Notes: a model not told the origin generated them from the sequence alone. Shown: positions 1 through 6,544, numbered from the stretch's first letter. The stretch is 12,270 nucleotides of DNA from Sulfurovum sp. (GCA_020726085.1 DYTG01000026.1:1-12270); one strand, 5' to 3'. Numbers and translations: made by a program.

Positions 1-51
1 AAGAGCTTGACGAATCGCACGAACAGTAGGATATATACAGAGGGTTTTCAT
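1..51 (-). CDS. 5' end of an unidentified gene downstream of dacB, possibly AddB-like nuclease
   Basis: An ATG at 51-49 directly follows the dacB stop codon at 54-52 with no spacer, and the frame stays open for 17 codons to the window edge. It begins MKTLCIYPTVRAIRQAL. This pattern, a short beta strand ending in YPT followed by R-A-I-R, recalls the start of AddB/RecB-like PD-(D/E)XK nuclease-helicase proteins of Campylobacterota. That is recall from a very short stretch, not a domain match. There is no clear Shine-Dalgarno sequence before the ATG, so translation would depend on coupling to dacB. The frame could also be chance. Confidence 0.4.
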   Translation of the reverse strand, partial: MKTLCIYPTVRAIRQAL

Positions 52-1446
52 TTAATAATTCTGAACCAGCCACTTAATGATATCGTTTTGCATTGCAGCA
101 CCTTGCCATGTTTGGGGGTTATTGACCAAAATGACGACGCTATAAAGCGTACCCGATTTGCCTTTCACGTAACCGATAATGTTTTTGACTCCCTTAACCG
201 TACCTGTCTTAAACCATCCAGCGTTTACTACATTAGAACCTCTAAAGCGTCGTTTGGTGGTGCCATCGACTCCTGCAAGTGAGAGGGTGTTTAGCCATTG
301 TTGTCCGTAGCGACCATAAGCCGAAGTAAGAAGATTGGCAAGGTCGTTAGCGCTTAAGCGTGAGAGGCGTGAAAGCCCAGAGCCGTTATCAATAAAGGTT
401 TCTTTGGAGAGATGTACATCGTGTCGTGCCAAAATGGTTCTAATCGCCTCTCTTCCCTTGAGCAGTGTCGAAGGGCGACTTTGAATATACGCCCCCAATG
501 TAAGCATAAGTTGTCTTGCAAGAAGGTTGTTACTCTCCTTATTGATGATACTTACGCTCTCCCTGAGTGTGCGTGATTTATAAACAAACAGTGCTTTTGT
601 CTCGTGGGTTTGATTGCTGATTTTGAGCATCGATTGATTGCTCACCCCGATAGCATTAAGAGCGTTTCTAAGGGCATAATAGAAGCTTTGGTAGGGTTTG
701 GTGATAAGCTTTTTGATTTTGATTTTGGGACAACGGGTTGAGATGTTTCCAGAGACTATCACAAGAGGCTTTTCATGCTCTTTGTTGATTTTGATAAAGG
801 GCCATGCATGATTGCCTTGACAACTTCCCCCTACAGCTTTGACGTTATTAACAATCGTAAAACTCTCATCGCCTATATCGCTTTGTACGACAATTCTTCC
901 CCCTTGGGGCGTGACGCTAAGCGTAGAGAGACGCTCATTAAACATCATGCTATCAGGCATAGCGTTGTAAGCACTGTAGATATTTTCATCAAAACCAGAA
1001 CTGTCACTATCGCCAATATCAAAAAAACTTCGATCGATGACAATATCGCCTAGGATACGATGAATCCCTTTGGCTTGTATCTTTTGAGCGATAGCTTGAA
1101 TGCTTTGTAGACCCAAATTGGGGTCACCGTGAGGTTTAATAACCAAATCTCCATAGAGTATCCCCTCTTTGATTTCGCCTGTATAATAAAAAAGCGTACT
1201 CCAACGGTAATCAAATCCCAAATGCAACAAGGCACTGTAAGTCGTAAGCACTTTGATAACCGAAGCGGGTGTCATGGTGGCTTGGGTATTGAGCGAACCG
1301 ACATTGAGTCCGCTGTGCGCATCACGAATATCAATAGCTATCATACTTTTGGGGATAGGATATTTGGAGACAATGGCTTCAATACCGCTAGGCAAAGAGG
1401 CATAGATGAGAGAGGATAGGAAAATGAAGCTCAAGAATTTTTTCAT
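52..1446 (-). CDS. dacB: D-alanyl-D-alanine carboxypeptidase/endopeptidase, PBP4 (class C, peptidase S13)
   Basis: Periplasmic penicillin-binding protein that trims D-Ala from, or cuts cross-links in, peptidoglycan. The 464-residue protein carries all three active-site motifs of the S13 family: SVIK (S62-K65, nucleophile Ser62), SNN (305-307) and KTG (413-415), and the family's long insertion between the first two motifs. Length matches family members of about 460-480 residues. An ATG seven codons further upstream is in frame (1467), but the ATG at 1446 is preferred: it is preceded by AAGG with seven bases of spacing and starts a clean signal peptide (MKKFLSFIFLSSLIYAS). The gene is transcribed away from the SH3b/M15 unit, and the next gene starts immediately after its stop. 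The family is secure; the balance of carboxypeptidase and endopeptidase activity cannot be told from sequence. Confidence 0.95.
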   Translation of the reverse strand: MKKFLSFIFLSSLIYASLPSGIEAIVSKYPIPKSMIAIDIRDAHSGLNVGSLNTQATMTPASVIKVLTTYSALLHLGFDYRWSTLFYYTGEIKEGILYGDLVIKPHGDPNLGLQSIQAIAQKIQAKGIHRILGDIVIDRSFFDIGDSDSSGFDENIYSAYNAMPDSMMFNERLSTLSVTPQGGRIVVQSDIGDESFTIVNNVKAVGGSCQGNHAWPFIKINKEHEKPLVIVSGNISTRCPKIKIKKLITKPYQSFYYALRNALNAIGVSNQSMLKISNQTHETKALFVYKSRTLRESVSIINKESNNLLARQLMLTLGAYIQSRPSTLLKGREAIRTILARHDVHLSKETFIDNGSGLSRLSRLSANDLANLLTSAYGRYGQQWLNTLSLAGVDGTTKRRFRGSNVVNAGWFKTGTVKGVKNIIGYVKGKSGTLYSVVILVNNPQTWQGAAMQNDIIKWLVQNY

Positions 1447-1492
1447 GATACGACCTTTTGTGTGCATTTTTTGGGTAGAAAATTTTTTTGAT

Positions 1493-1501
1493 ATTTTATC
1501 A
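1493..1501 (-). promoter_or_regulatory. Candidate extended -10 promoter element for dacB
   Basis: On the minus strand TGA-TAAAAT forms an extended -10 element about 47 bases upstream of the dacB start, inside a very AT-rich stretch. No convincing -35 sits at 16-18 bp, which is common in Campylobacterota. Assignment is by position and consensus only. Confidence 0.35.
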
Positions 1502-1584
1502 TATTAAAATTACAAAAAGCTCTTTTTTCTTATTTTATTGCTTGTGCATTGCGATTTGCTATGGGTTCTTAAGTTCCTGTGGAG

Positions 1585-1590
1585 TACAAT
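1585..1590 (+). promoter_or_regulatory. Candidate -10 element for the SH3b/M15 unit
   Basis: TACAAT lies 30 bases before the start codon of the SH3b gene. No good -35 hexamer is present at the usual distance. It is the best -10 match in this short spacer. The ribosome binding site AAGGAG follows at 1608-1613. Confidence 0.3.
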
Positions 1591-1619
1591 TGTATCAACT
1601 GTATTTAAAGGAGTGAACA

Positions 1620-1925
1620 ATGAAACGTTTTTTGTTGGTAGTGCTTTTGGCAACACTGGGTTTGACTTCAACTATTGAAGCACGATGTCACGAGGCCTAT
1701 GTGGGCGGATTGGATCGTTACGGAGATAACTTTTTGGCGGTACGAGAGGGGCCCAATGCACACTATCGTCAATACGATTCACTCTACAATGGCAATCGTG
1801 TTTTTGTATGCGACTATCGAGGAAGTTGGCGATTTGTTTATTATGGAGAAGGGTGCTATTTGGACTACGGACAAGCTAGAGGTGGTTGTCGTTCGGGCTG
1901 GGTACACGGCGGGTATGTACGATGA
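1620..1925 (+). CDS. Small exported SH3b (bacterial SH3, type 3) domain protein
   Basis: A 101-residue protein with a signal peptide (about residues 1-21, ending TSTIEA) followed by a single bacterial SH3 domain. The recognisable pattern is LAVREGPNAHY at 39-49, then a stretch ending VFVCDYRGSWRFV (61-73), and GWVHGGYV at 93-100. This is the SH3_3 layout (x-VR-x-GP-(x)n-W-(x)n-GWV-x-x-x-Y-V). Four cysteines remain after processing (C23, C64, C79, C90), enough for two disulfides, which fits a periplasmic location. Such domains usually bind cell-wall peptides. AAGGAG lies six bases before the ATG. The stop codon overlaps the start of the M15 peptidase gene (ATGA), so the pair is probably co-translated and may act as a separate wall-binding and cutting pair; that functional link is inference. 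Confidence 0.85.
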   Translation: MKRFLLVVLLATLGLTSTIEARCHEAYVGGLDRYGDNFLAVREGPNAHYRQYDSLYNGNRVFVCDYRGSWRFVYYGEGCYLDYGQARGGCRSGWVHGGYVR

Positions 1926-2560
1926 GAGGTGTAATTATCCTATTGTTTTTGAGCATGGCGTTACAAGCCGATAGTTTTTTTTCAAAAATCTCTCCCATTG
2001 ATAGCACTATCAAAGCTAGAATGATAAAAGGCAACTCTTATCATAGTGGTTGTCCTGTGGAGCCTAAAGATTTGCGCTACGTTGAGGTGAGTCATTATGA
2101 TTTTGATGGCAATTGTCAAATAGGCAAACTTATTGTTCATCGAGGCATTGCACAAGAGACGGTTGATATTTTTAGAGATCTTTTTAGAATGGGGTATCCT
2201 ATTAAACAAATGAAGCTTGTAAGCGACTATCACGGTAGCGATTTTGCCTCCATCGAAGCCGATAACACCTCGGCGTTTAATTGTCGTTTCATCGAGGGTA
2301 CTAAGAAGTGGTCCAATCACGCTTATGGCAAAGCTATTGATATCAATCCCCTTGAAAATCCCTATGTAGATACCAACGGCAAAACAGTCCACAAAGGTTC
2401 CGTGTGCTATCTCAAAAGAGTGCATCAAAGCCAAGCCAGTACCGATTTGGCAATGCTCCTACCCCACGACAAAGCGACTCAAGCATTCAAAAAAAGAGGT
2501 TGGATTTGGGGTGGAGATTGGTACTCTATCAAAGATTATCAACACTTTGAGAAGCGTTAA
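1922..2560 (+). CDS. Exported M15 family zinc metallopeptidase (VanY / L-Ala-D-Glu peptidase type)
   Basis: A 212-residue peptidoglycan peptidase. The M15 zinc motif is SNHAYGKAID at 131-140, giving ligands H133 and D140. The second motif is DYQH at 205-208, giving catalytic D205 and zinc ligand H208. A DxxH rather than ExxH second motif resembles the phage-endolysin L-alanyl-D-glutamate peptidases (Ply500 type) more than VanX, so cleavage in the stem peptide is likely, but specificity is not certain. A signal peptide (MRGVIILLFLSMALQADS) supports export. An in-frame ATG at 1886 exists, but 1922 is chosen because it creates the signal peptide and the typical 4-base ATGA overlap with the upstream SH3b gene, indicating translational coupling. 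GGCGGG just upstream is only a weak ribosome site. Confidence 0.88.
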   Translation: MRGVIILLFLSMALQADSFFSKISPIDSTIKARMIKGNSYHSGCPVEPKDLRYVEVSHYDFDGNCQIGKLIVHRGIAQETVDIFRDLFRMGYPIKQMKLVSDYHGSDFASIEADNTSAFNCRFIEGTKKWSNHAYGKAIDINPLENPYVDTNGKTVHKGSVCYLKRVHQSQASTDLAMLLPHDKATQAFKKRGWIWGGDWYSIKDYQHFEKR

Positions 2561-2584
2561 AGTGCGTTTGTGGCTCTATGCTAA

Positions 2585-2869
2585 TCTTTGGCGTTTCTCC
2601 TCGTCTCTTTTGTTGTGTTTAAAAAGGTTGAAATCACTGATTCCAAACTACTACCCTACTACAAAATCTTTTCAAACGACCCAAACGATTTGAGCAATTA
2701 GCTCACCAACGCAACACTGGAAGAGCTTAAAGAGTATGGGCATTTTGCGATTCATTTGGAGGGCTACTTGATGGTAATTTCACTTTTTCATCTCCATAAC
2801 ACCCACACTACACTAGAGCAAAATATTCAACGTTTTATAGATATAGCCAACGCAATACAAAAGGCTTAA
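2585..2869 (+). pseudogene. Decayed coding fragment of unknown origin, one internal stop, no start codon
   Basis: One frame reads through this stretch with coding-like codon use, interrupted by a single TAG at 2699-2701. The first part is hydrophobic (SLAFLLVSFVVFKKVEI) and then polar, like a signal anchor and the start of a periplasmic region. The second part is an amphipathic alpha-helical sequence ending QNIQRFIDIANAIQKA. There is no ATG in this frame; an ATG at 2578 in another frame would join it only through a frameshift near 2597-2606. The likeliest reading is the remains of a small membrane-anchored protein gene. I do not recognise the family. Apart from this the spacer between the M15 gene and 2931 shows nothing. 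Confidence 0.4.
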
Positions 2870-2930
2870 TCAATCCCATTTTCTCGTAGATGGAACAAGA
2901 AGAAATCCTCTTTCATCTTTTGCCTCTTTG

Positions 2931-2939
2931 TGGTATAAT
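2931..2939 (+). promoter_or_regulatory. Extended -10 promoter for the DUF4160/DUF2442 pair
   Basis: TGG-TATAAT is a perfect extended -10 element (TGn plus consensus hexamer), 23 bases before the DUF4160 start. No good -35 is seen, which an extended -10 can compensate for. It would place the transcription start near 2946. Confidence 0.6.
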
Positions 2940-2962
2940 AGATTAAAAATCAAAGAGTAGTT

Positions 2963-3217
2963 ATGCCTGAGATTAGTAGATTTTATGGGATTATTATACG
3001 GATGTATTTGATTGATAGTGAACATCATCCTAGACATATTCATCTTAAATATAATGATTATCAAGCTGTTATTGAACTGGAAAATCTCAATATTATCGAA
3101 GGTGATTTACCCAAAAGATGTAGAAAAATGGTGCAAGAGTAGGCAAAGGAGCATTAAGATGAACTTATCGAGATGTGGAATACACAAAATTTTCACTCGA
3201 TTGAGCCACTAAAATAA
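2963..3217 (+). pseudogene. DUF4160 family gene inactivated by two in-frame stop codons
   Basis: The frame from the ATG at 2963 gives the DUF4160 signature: MPEISRFYGI at the start, then HHPRHIHLKYNDYQAVI around residues 21-37 and GDLPKR at 47-52. Translation halts at TAG (3140-3142, codon 60), where the family normally has Trp in ...EWA-x-x-H; TGG to TAG is one base change. A second stop, TAA at 3155-3157, follows four codons later after AKEH. The same frame then continues with family-like sequence (DELIEMWNTQNF...IEPLK) to a terminal TAA at 3215-3217. Restored length would be about 84 residues, normal for the family. The promoter and the N-terminal two thirds are intact. The family has no settled biochemical function; it commonly lies beside DUF2442, as here. 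Sequencing error is less likely with two separate stops. Confidence 0.75.
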
Positions 3218-3220
3218 GGA
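3216..3220 (+). promoter_or_regulatory. Ribosome binding site that decides the DUF2442 start
   Basis: AAGGA overlaps the first of two in-frame ATG codons (3220) and lies five bases before the second (3226). Only the second ATG has workable spacing, so the start is placed at 3226. Confidence 0.65.
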
Positions 3221-3225
3221 TGAAT

Positions 3226-3522
3226 ATGAGACTAATCAAGTATAAAAACTTGAATAACTATAAGTTCTATTTGGAATTTGAAAATCAAATAAGTGGAGAA
3301 GTAAATCTTGAAAAGCTTATATCTAAGCATCTCTCTCTAGTTGAACTCGCTTCAGTCAATCTCAACAAAAAGCGGGGATGTTTGGAGTTTAAAGATGGTA
3401 TGGTGGATATAGAACCCAAAACACTCTATAAGTTTTTTAAATTTCATGAGCTTTTAACTCGTGATAAATATCAAAGCACTACAAGAATCCAAAAAGCCCC
3501 ACAGCAAGAGATACGAAGTTAA
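3226..3522 (+). CDS. DUF2442 domain protein, partner of the broken DUF4160 gene
   Basis: A 98-residue cytoplasmic protein with no signal peptide or membrane segment. The DUF2442 pattern is visible: YLEFENQISGEVNL at 15-28 (family: strand, then SG-x-VDL), then an acidic/hydrophobic segment, and FKDGMVDIEPKTLYKF at 55-70 (family: NG-x-D-(x)n-P-x-TLY). The basic tail from about residue 80 is less conserved. DUF4160 and DUF2442 genes are very often adjacent in bacteria, and such pairs have been suggested to be toxin-antitoxin-like; I know of no firm function. Here it begins nine bases after the end of the DUF4160 frame and would share its promoter. With its partner broken, this gene may be a relic that has not yet decayed. 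Confidence 0.72.
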   Translation: MRLIKYKNLNNYKFYLEFENQISGEVNLEKLISKHLSLVELASVNLNKKRGCLEFKDGMVDIEPKTLYKFFKFHELLTRDKYQSTTRIQKAPQQEIRS

Positions 3523-3639
3523 TTGGTTGATGGTTCTTCCAAGATAAGCATACATTGACCCAATTTATGGGGCTACACTTTGCCAATACGGATAGACTAA
3601 TGAGTAATCTACTTTAGCATATCCTCTCTTTTGAGTTGT

Positions 3640-4545
3640 TTAGCAGTTACCTGAGATAATGTAATCAACCACTTTATCGACATAAGCGTTACGTTTGTTC
3701 TCTTTGGTATAGACCATGTAGAGTTTTCGCTTCATCGTGTAGCCTCGTATTCTTGCCTCAAAGAGTTCGCCTTTTTGGACTTCATCGACGATAGCGTATT
3801 TTGATACAATCGATACAACGGGAGCCAGGGTGGCTGATTTTTTGCTGCGTTTGATGGTTTGCAATACCGCTGTGGTGTTGCTCACTTCGCTTAAGACGTT
3901 GAAGCTTTTGCACGAAACGCCCAACTCTTCAAAGACCTCTGAGACAACTTTACGGGTACAAGAGCCGTCGTTTCGACAAATCCATCGATATTCATAAAGC
4001 TCTTCGGTACTGAGCAGTTTGGGCAGTGGAGTATTGGAAAAGACGACCAATTCATCTTCAAGCCACTCACGATAGATGAGTGCTTCATCCATAAGAGGCG
4101 ATTCAATCAATCCTAAATCAAGTTTTCTATCTTTGACGTGTTCGATAATATCTTTGCTCTCTTCAATCTCAAGATGGATATCGTTGTGAATAATACCGCT
4201 AATGGTATTGAGACACTCCCCAGGGATAATGTAATTACCAATCGTAAAAGAGGCCCCTAGTCTAAAGGTAATCTCTTTGTTGATGATTTTGAGCAGATTT
4301 TTTTCGGCTTCATTGACAGATTTTTCGATGCGTATGACTATCTTGTAAAGCTCTTCACCCTCATTGGTGAGTTTGATACCGTTTTTTTTACGTTCGATAA
4401 TTTTGGTATCAAGGTAGTTTTCGATAAATTTAATCTGTTGGGTTACGGCAGGTTGCGATATGCCCAATTTTGCCGATGCTTTAGAGAAACTTCTCTCTCT
4501 TACTACCGTCAAAAAGGTTTCTAATTTTATAAAATCCTTCAACAT
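3640..4545 (-). CDS. LysR-type transcriptional regulator
   Basis: A 301-residue regulator, the usual LysR length. The N-terminal winged helix-turn-helix covers about residues 5-64, with the HTH at 18-37 (SFSKASAKLGISQPAVTQQI), followed by a linker helix to about residue 92. The co-inducer domain starts at RLGASFTIGNYIIP (95-108), a start seen in the CbbR/CysB-like branch of the family, then two Rossmann-like lobes. AAAGGA five bases before the ATG supports the start, and a strong promoter lies further up. LysR regulators often control a divergent neighbour, but here the upstream gene (a PiT permease) runs in the same direction, so the target is not evident from position. It converges with the DUF2442 gene. 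The family is secure; ligand and regulon are unknown. Confidence 0.92.
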   Translation of the reverse strand: MLKDFIKLETFLTVVRERSFSKASAKLGISQPAVTQQIKFIENYLDTKIIERKKNGIKLTNEGEELYKIVIRIEKSVNEAEKNLLKIINKEITFRLGASFTIGNYIIPGECLNTISGIIHNDIHLEIEESKDIIEHVKDRKLDLGLIESPLMDEALIYREWLEDELVVFSNTPLPKLLSTEELYEYRWICRNDGSCTRKVVSEVFEELGVSCKSFNVLSEVSNTTAVLQTIKRSKKSATLAPVVSIVSKYAIVDEVQKGELFEARIRGYTMKRKLYMVYTKENKRNAYVDKVVDYIISGNC

Positions 4546-4588
4546 AACTATCCTTTATTAGAAATAATAGATTTTTCATATAAACATT

Positions 4589-4617
4589 ATTATATCAAAT
4601 TATAATTTAAAAATCAA
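4589..4617 (-). promoter_or_regulatory. Sigma70-type promoter of the LysR gene
   Basis: On the minus strand TTGATT (4617-4612) is separated by 17 bp from TATAAT (4594-4589), and the -10 is extended by TGA directly before it. This is the best -35/-10 pair in the window. Transcription would begin near 4582, leaving an AT-rich leader of about 37 bases that contains the ribosome site. Confidence 0.65.
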
Positions 4618-4671
4618 ATATAATGAAAAATAATAGTAAAAAAATGAAAGATTTTATCAATTAGGAATAGA

Positions 4672-4680
4672 GGGGGGGGG
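4672..4680 (+). repeat. Homopolymer run of nine G
   Basis: Nine consecutive G stand out in a strongly AT-rich spacer between a permease gene and the LysR gene. G/C runs of this length are the typical hypermutable sites behind phase variation in Campylobacter and Helicobacter. This one is outside any recognisable coding frame and about 55 bp upstream of the LysR -35 element. Confidence 0.75.
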
Positions 4681-4719
4681 TGAAATGGAGCAAAAGAGAT
4701 GTAGCCCCCCAGAAGCTAC
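4672..4719 (-). terminator. Possible terminator structure behind the first PiT gene
   Basis: Shortly after the permease stop codon the DNA holds GTAGC (4701-4705) and GCTAC (4715-4719), a 5-bp hairpin with a 9-base loop. Alternatively the C6 run at 4705-4710 can pair with six of the nine G at 4672-4680 across a loop of at least 24 bases. The two pairings exclude each other. Neither is followed by a good U tract on the minus strand, so a terminator role is uncertain. Confidence 0.3.
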
Positions 4720-4731
4720 TCGCTTTGTGGA

Positions 4732-6297
4732 CTACAAAAGTTTGCTCAATACAAGAAAGAAAATACTGCTTAAAATCGCAGAAGCAGGAAGGGTAATAAT
4801 CCATGCCAAAGCAATAGGTTTCATCAATGCCCAGTTGGCTTGAGCATTTACCAAACCAATCCCCAAAACCGCACCGATTAGAATATGCGTACTTGATACA
4901 GGAATACCCAGCATGGAAGCCAATAGTACCACGCTAGCCGCCGCAAGTTCCGCAGAGAAGCCTGAAGCAGGGTGTAGATTGGTGAGGTTATGTCCTACGG
5001 TTTGAATAACCTCTTTACCCATAAACCAAAGCCCACTGATGAGTGCGACACCAAATGTAAGCATCGCTACGGGTGGAACGGCTGCATCACTTCCAAGCTC
5101 TCCTGTTCGTAAGACATCCATAATAGCAGCAAAAGGCCCGATGGCGTTGGCAATATCGTTGGAGCCGTGGCTAAAAGCAAAACCCGAAGCGGTAAAGACT
5201 TGCATCCAACTAAACAAAATAAATGTGGTATCCGAAAGTGAACGACGATGAAGCGATTTTGCCATAATAAAGGTGGACATCCATATTAAAGCCCCAACCA
5301 TAAATATAATGAGGAACTTATTGACAAGTGTAAACTCCAAATCCATGTGCTTGAGTCCTTTGAAAATCATCATTCCCGCAATAATCATCGAACCAGCGGC
5401 TGCTACAAGCGGGACAAAATTCTCAATGGCTTTTCGAGTACCAATGGTATCTTTTTGCTTCTCAATCTCATAAATCTTTTTGCTGTAAGGACTCTCAAAA
5501 TCCTCATCACGTTCATCTCCATAGTGAATCAACTGCGCATCTCGTGCAATAGCATTCGTGCAACGAAGCTGCTCTTCGACGCTTAAGGTTTCAAACTCTT
5601 GATTATATTGCAGTTTGTGAATCTTTTTAGCATCTTGAATTTCTGCCAAACGGGCTTCAACTTCATCGTTGTAGCTTAAAATATGCTTTTTGATGTAGCC
5701 ATAGAGAAGATAGGAAGCGATTCCACCAAGCAAAGGTGAGACAACCCAAGAGAGTGCAATGGAACCAATTTGATTCCAATGCACCAATGTAAAAGCACTG
5801 TTTACACCTTGCAAAACAATACCCAATGTGATAGATGCTCCGACAATTGCTCCGATAATGGAGTGTGTAGTTGATACAGGGTATCCGTTTTTGGTAGCAA
5901 AAAGTAACCAAAACGAAGAGGCTAGAAGTGAAGCCATCATAATATAGACAAACTGCATGGGTTCGATATGCAAAGCACCAAGATCTACAATCCCATCACG
6001 TATTGTCTCTGTTACTTCTCCTCCTGCAATCATCGCTCCGCTTACCTCAAAGATAGCAGCTACAATAAGCGCTTGTCGTATCGTGAGCGTACCTGCTCCA
6101 ACACTTGTACCAAAGGAGTTAGCAACGTCGTTACCACCGATATTAAACGCCATAAAGACACCAAAAAAGGTAGCCAACACAAAAACCAAAACGTGGTTAT
6201 GGTTGGTGTAGTCCGCTCCCCAATAGAGAAAATATGCGGTTGCAACAAGAAATATTGCGACAAAAAAGAGATTGGTTTTAAAATACGATTGCTTCAA
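4732..6297 (-). CDS. PiT-family inorganic phosphate permease, central-loop type
   Basis: Inner-membrane phosphate (metal-phosphate/H+ or Na+ symport) transporter of 521 residues. Both duplicated PiT signatures are present: GGNDVANS at 54-61 and SHGSNDIANAIGP at 376-388, each followed by its loop motif, YPVSTTHS at 139-146 and PVSSTH at 466-471. Roughly 11-12 membrane segments are visible. A charged cytoplasmic loop of about 85 residues (203-290) joins the two halves. The start is TTG at 6297, chosen because GGAG lies seven bases upstream and the next in-frame Met (residue 49) is already inside a membrane segment close to the first signature. A PHO-box-like promoter lies upstream. No PhoU-like (DUF47) partner gene is adjacent. 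Family assignment is secure; the ion coupling is not known. Confidence 0.94.
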   Translation of the reverse strand: MKQSYFKTNLFFVAIFLVATAYFLYWGADYTNHNHVLVFVLATFFGVFMAFNIGGNDVANSFGTSVGAGTLTIRQALIVAAIFEVSGAMIAGGEVTETIRDGIVDLGALHIEPMQFVYIMMASLLASSFWLLFATKNGYPVSTTHSIIGAIVGASITLGIVLQGVNSAFTLVHWNQIGSIALSWVVSPLLGGIASYLLYGYIKKHILSYNDEVEARLAEIQDAKKIHKLQYNQEFETLSVEEQLRCTNAIARDAQLIHYGDERDEDFESPYSKKIYEIEKQKDTIGTRKAIENFVPLVAAAGSMIIAGMMIFKGLKHMDLEFTLVNKFLIIFMVGALIWMSTFIMAKSLHRRSLSDTTFILFSWMQVFTASGFAFSHGSNDIANAIGPFAAIMDVLRTGELGSDAAVPPVAMLTFGVALISGLWFMGKEVIQTVGHNLTNLHPASGFSAELAAASVVLLASMLGIPVSSTHILIGAVLGIGLVNAQANWALMKPIALAWIITLPASAILSSIFFLVLSKLL

Positions 6298-6347
6298 AGT
6301 GAGTCTCCAGTTGAATGTAAGGTTTTTGGCTTACTTTTTAGGAGCGA

Positions 6348-6381
6348 ATTATATAGGGCTACAATAACAATTTGATAACAA
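6348..6381 (-). promoter_or_regulatory. PHO-box-like promoter of the first PiT gene
   Basis: Reading the minus strand, TTGTTAT (6381-6375), spacer CAAA, then TTGTTAT again (6370-6364) form two identical 7-bp direct repeats in 11-bp phase. Ten bases later follows a consensus TATAAT (6353-6348), 50 bases from the TTG start. This is the layout of E. coli PHO boxes (7-4-7 repeats of CTGTCAT, about 10 bp before the -10, replacing the -35); each repeat matches the E. coli one at 5 of 7 bases. Regulation by a PhoB-like response regulator under phosphate starvation is inferred from geometry and from the gene it precedes. The known C. jejuni PhosR site is different in sequence. Confidence 0.62.
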
Positions 6382-6402
6382 TAAGGGTAAGTTAATTGTG
6401 GA

Positions 6403-6531
6403 GTGTTTGAGCAAAAAGACTGTTGTAAAACCTGTTGCGGAGATAAAGAAGTTTTTATCAAAAAAAGCGACTGCGAGACATGCAAAAGTGATTTGACAAG
6501 GGCTTCATTCATTAGTTATCCTATGCGTTAA
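6403..6531 (+). CDS. Putative 42-residue cysteine-rich small protein
   Basis: An open frame with a GTG start at 6403 encodes a 42-residue protein beginning MFEQKDCCKTCCGDKEVF and ending SYPMR. Six cysteines lie at 7, 8, 11, 12, 24 and 27, in a CCxxCC cluster and a CxxC pair, which suggests binding of a metal or an Fe-S or thiol role. There is no signal peptide, so it would be cytoplasmic. Codon use looks coding. Weak points are the lack of an ATG, no well-spaced Shine-Dalgarno sequence (AAGGG is 15 bases away), and the small size. It is divergent from the first PiT gene and begins about 22 bases from the PHO-box-like repeats, and it ends 45 bases before rsmH. I do not recognise a family. Confidence 0.42.
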   Translation: MFEQKDCCKTCCGDKEVFIKKSDCETCKSDLTRASFISYPMR

Positions 6532-6535
6532 TTTA

Positions 6536-6544
6536 TGGTATTAT
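6536..6544 (+). promoter_or_regulatory. Extended -10 promoter element for rsmH
   Basis: TGG-TATTAT is an extended -10 element 33 bases before the rsmH ATG; an overlapping TATACT at 6542-6547 is an alternative. No clear -35 is seen. Placement fits a start of transcription between the cysteine-rich frame and rsmH. Confidence 0.45.

Noticed and set aside
1447..1467. Earlier ATG for dacB
   Set aside because: The downstream ATG at 1446 has a better-spaced ribosome site and starts directly with the signal peptide.
1886..1921. Earlier ATG for the M15 peptidase
   Set aside because: It would put 12 charged and polar residues before a good signal peptide, while the ATG at 1922 makes the typical ATGA overlap.
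1675..1974. Alternative 99-codon frame overlapping the SH3b gene
   Set aside because: The SH3b frame has a ribosome site, signal peptide and domain match; this frame has none of these.
3523..3639. Spacer between DUF2442 and LysR considered for a terminator or a gene remnant
   Set aside because: Only a 4-bp CCCA/TGGG stem was seen, and the frame continuing past the DUF2442 stop has further stops and no recognisable family.
5968..6375. A 135-codon plus-strand frame antisense to the first PiT gene
   Set aside because: It overlaps the conserved GGNDVANS region of the permease, shows no protein-like features and no ribosome site.
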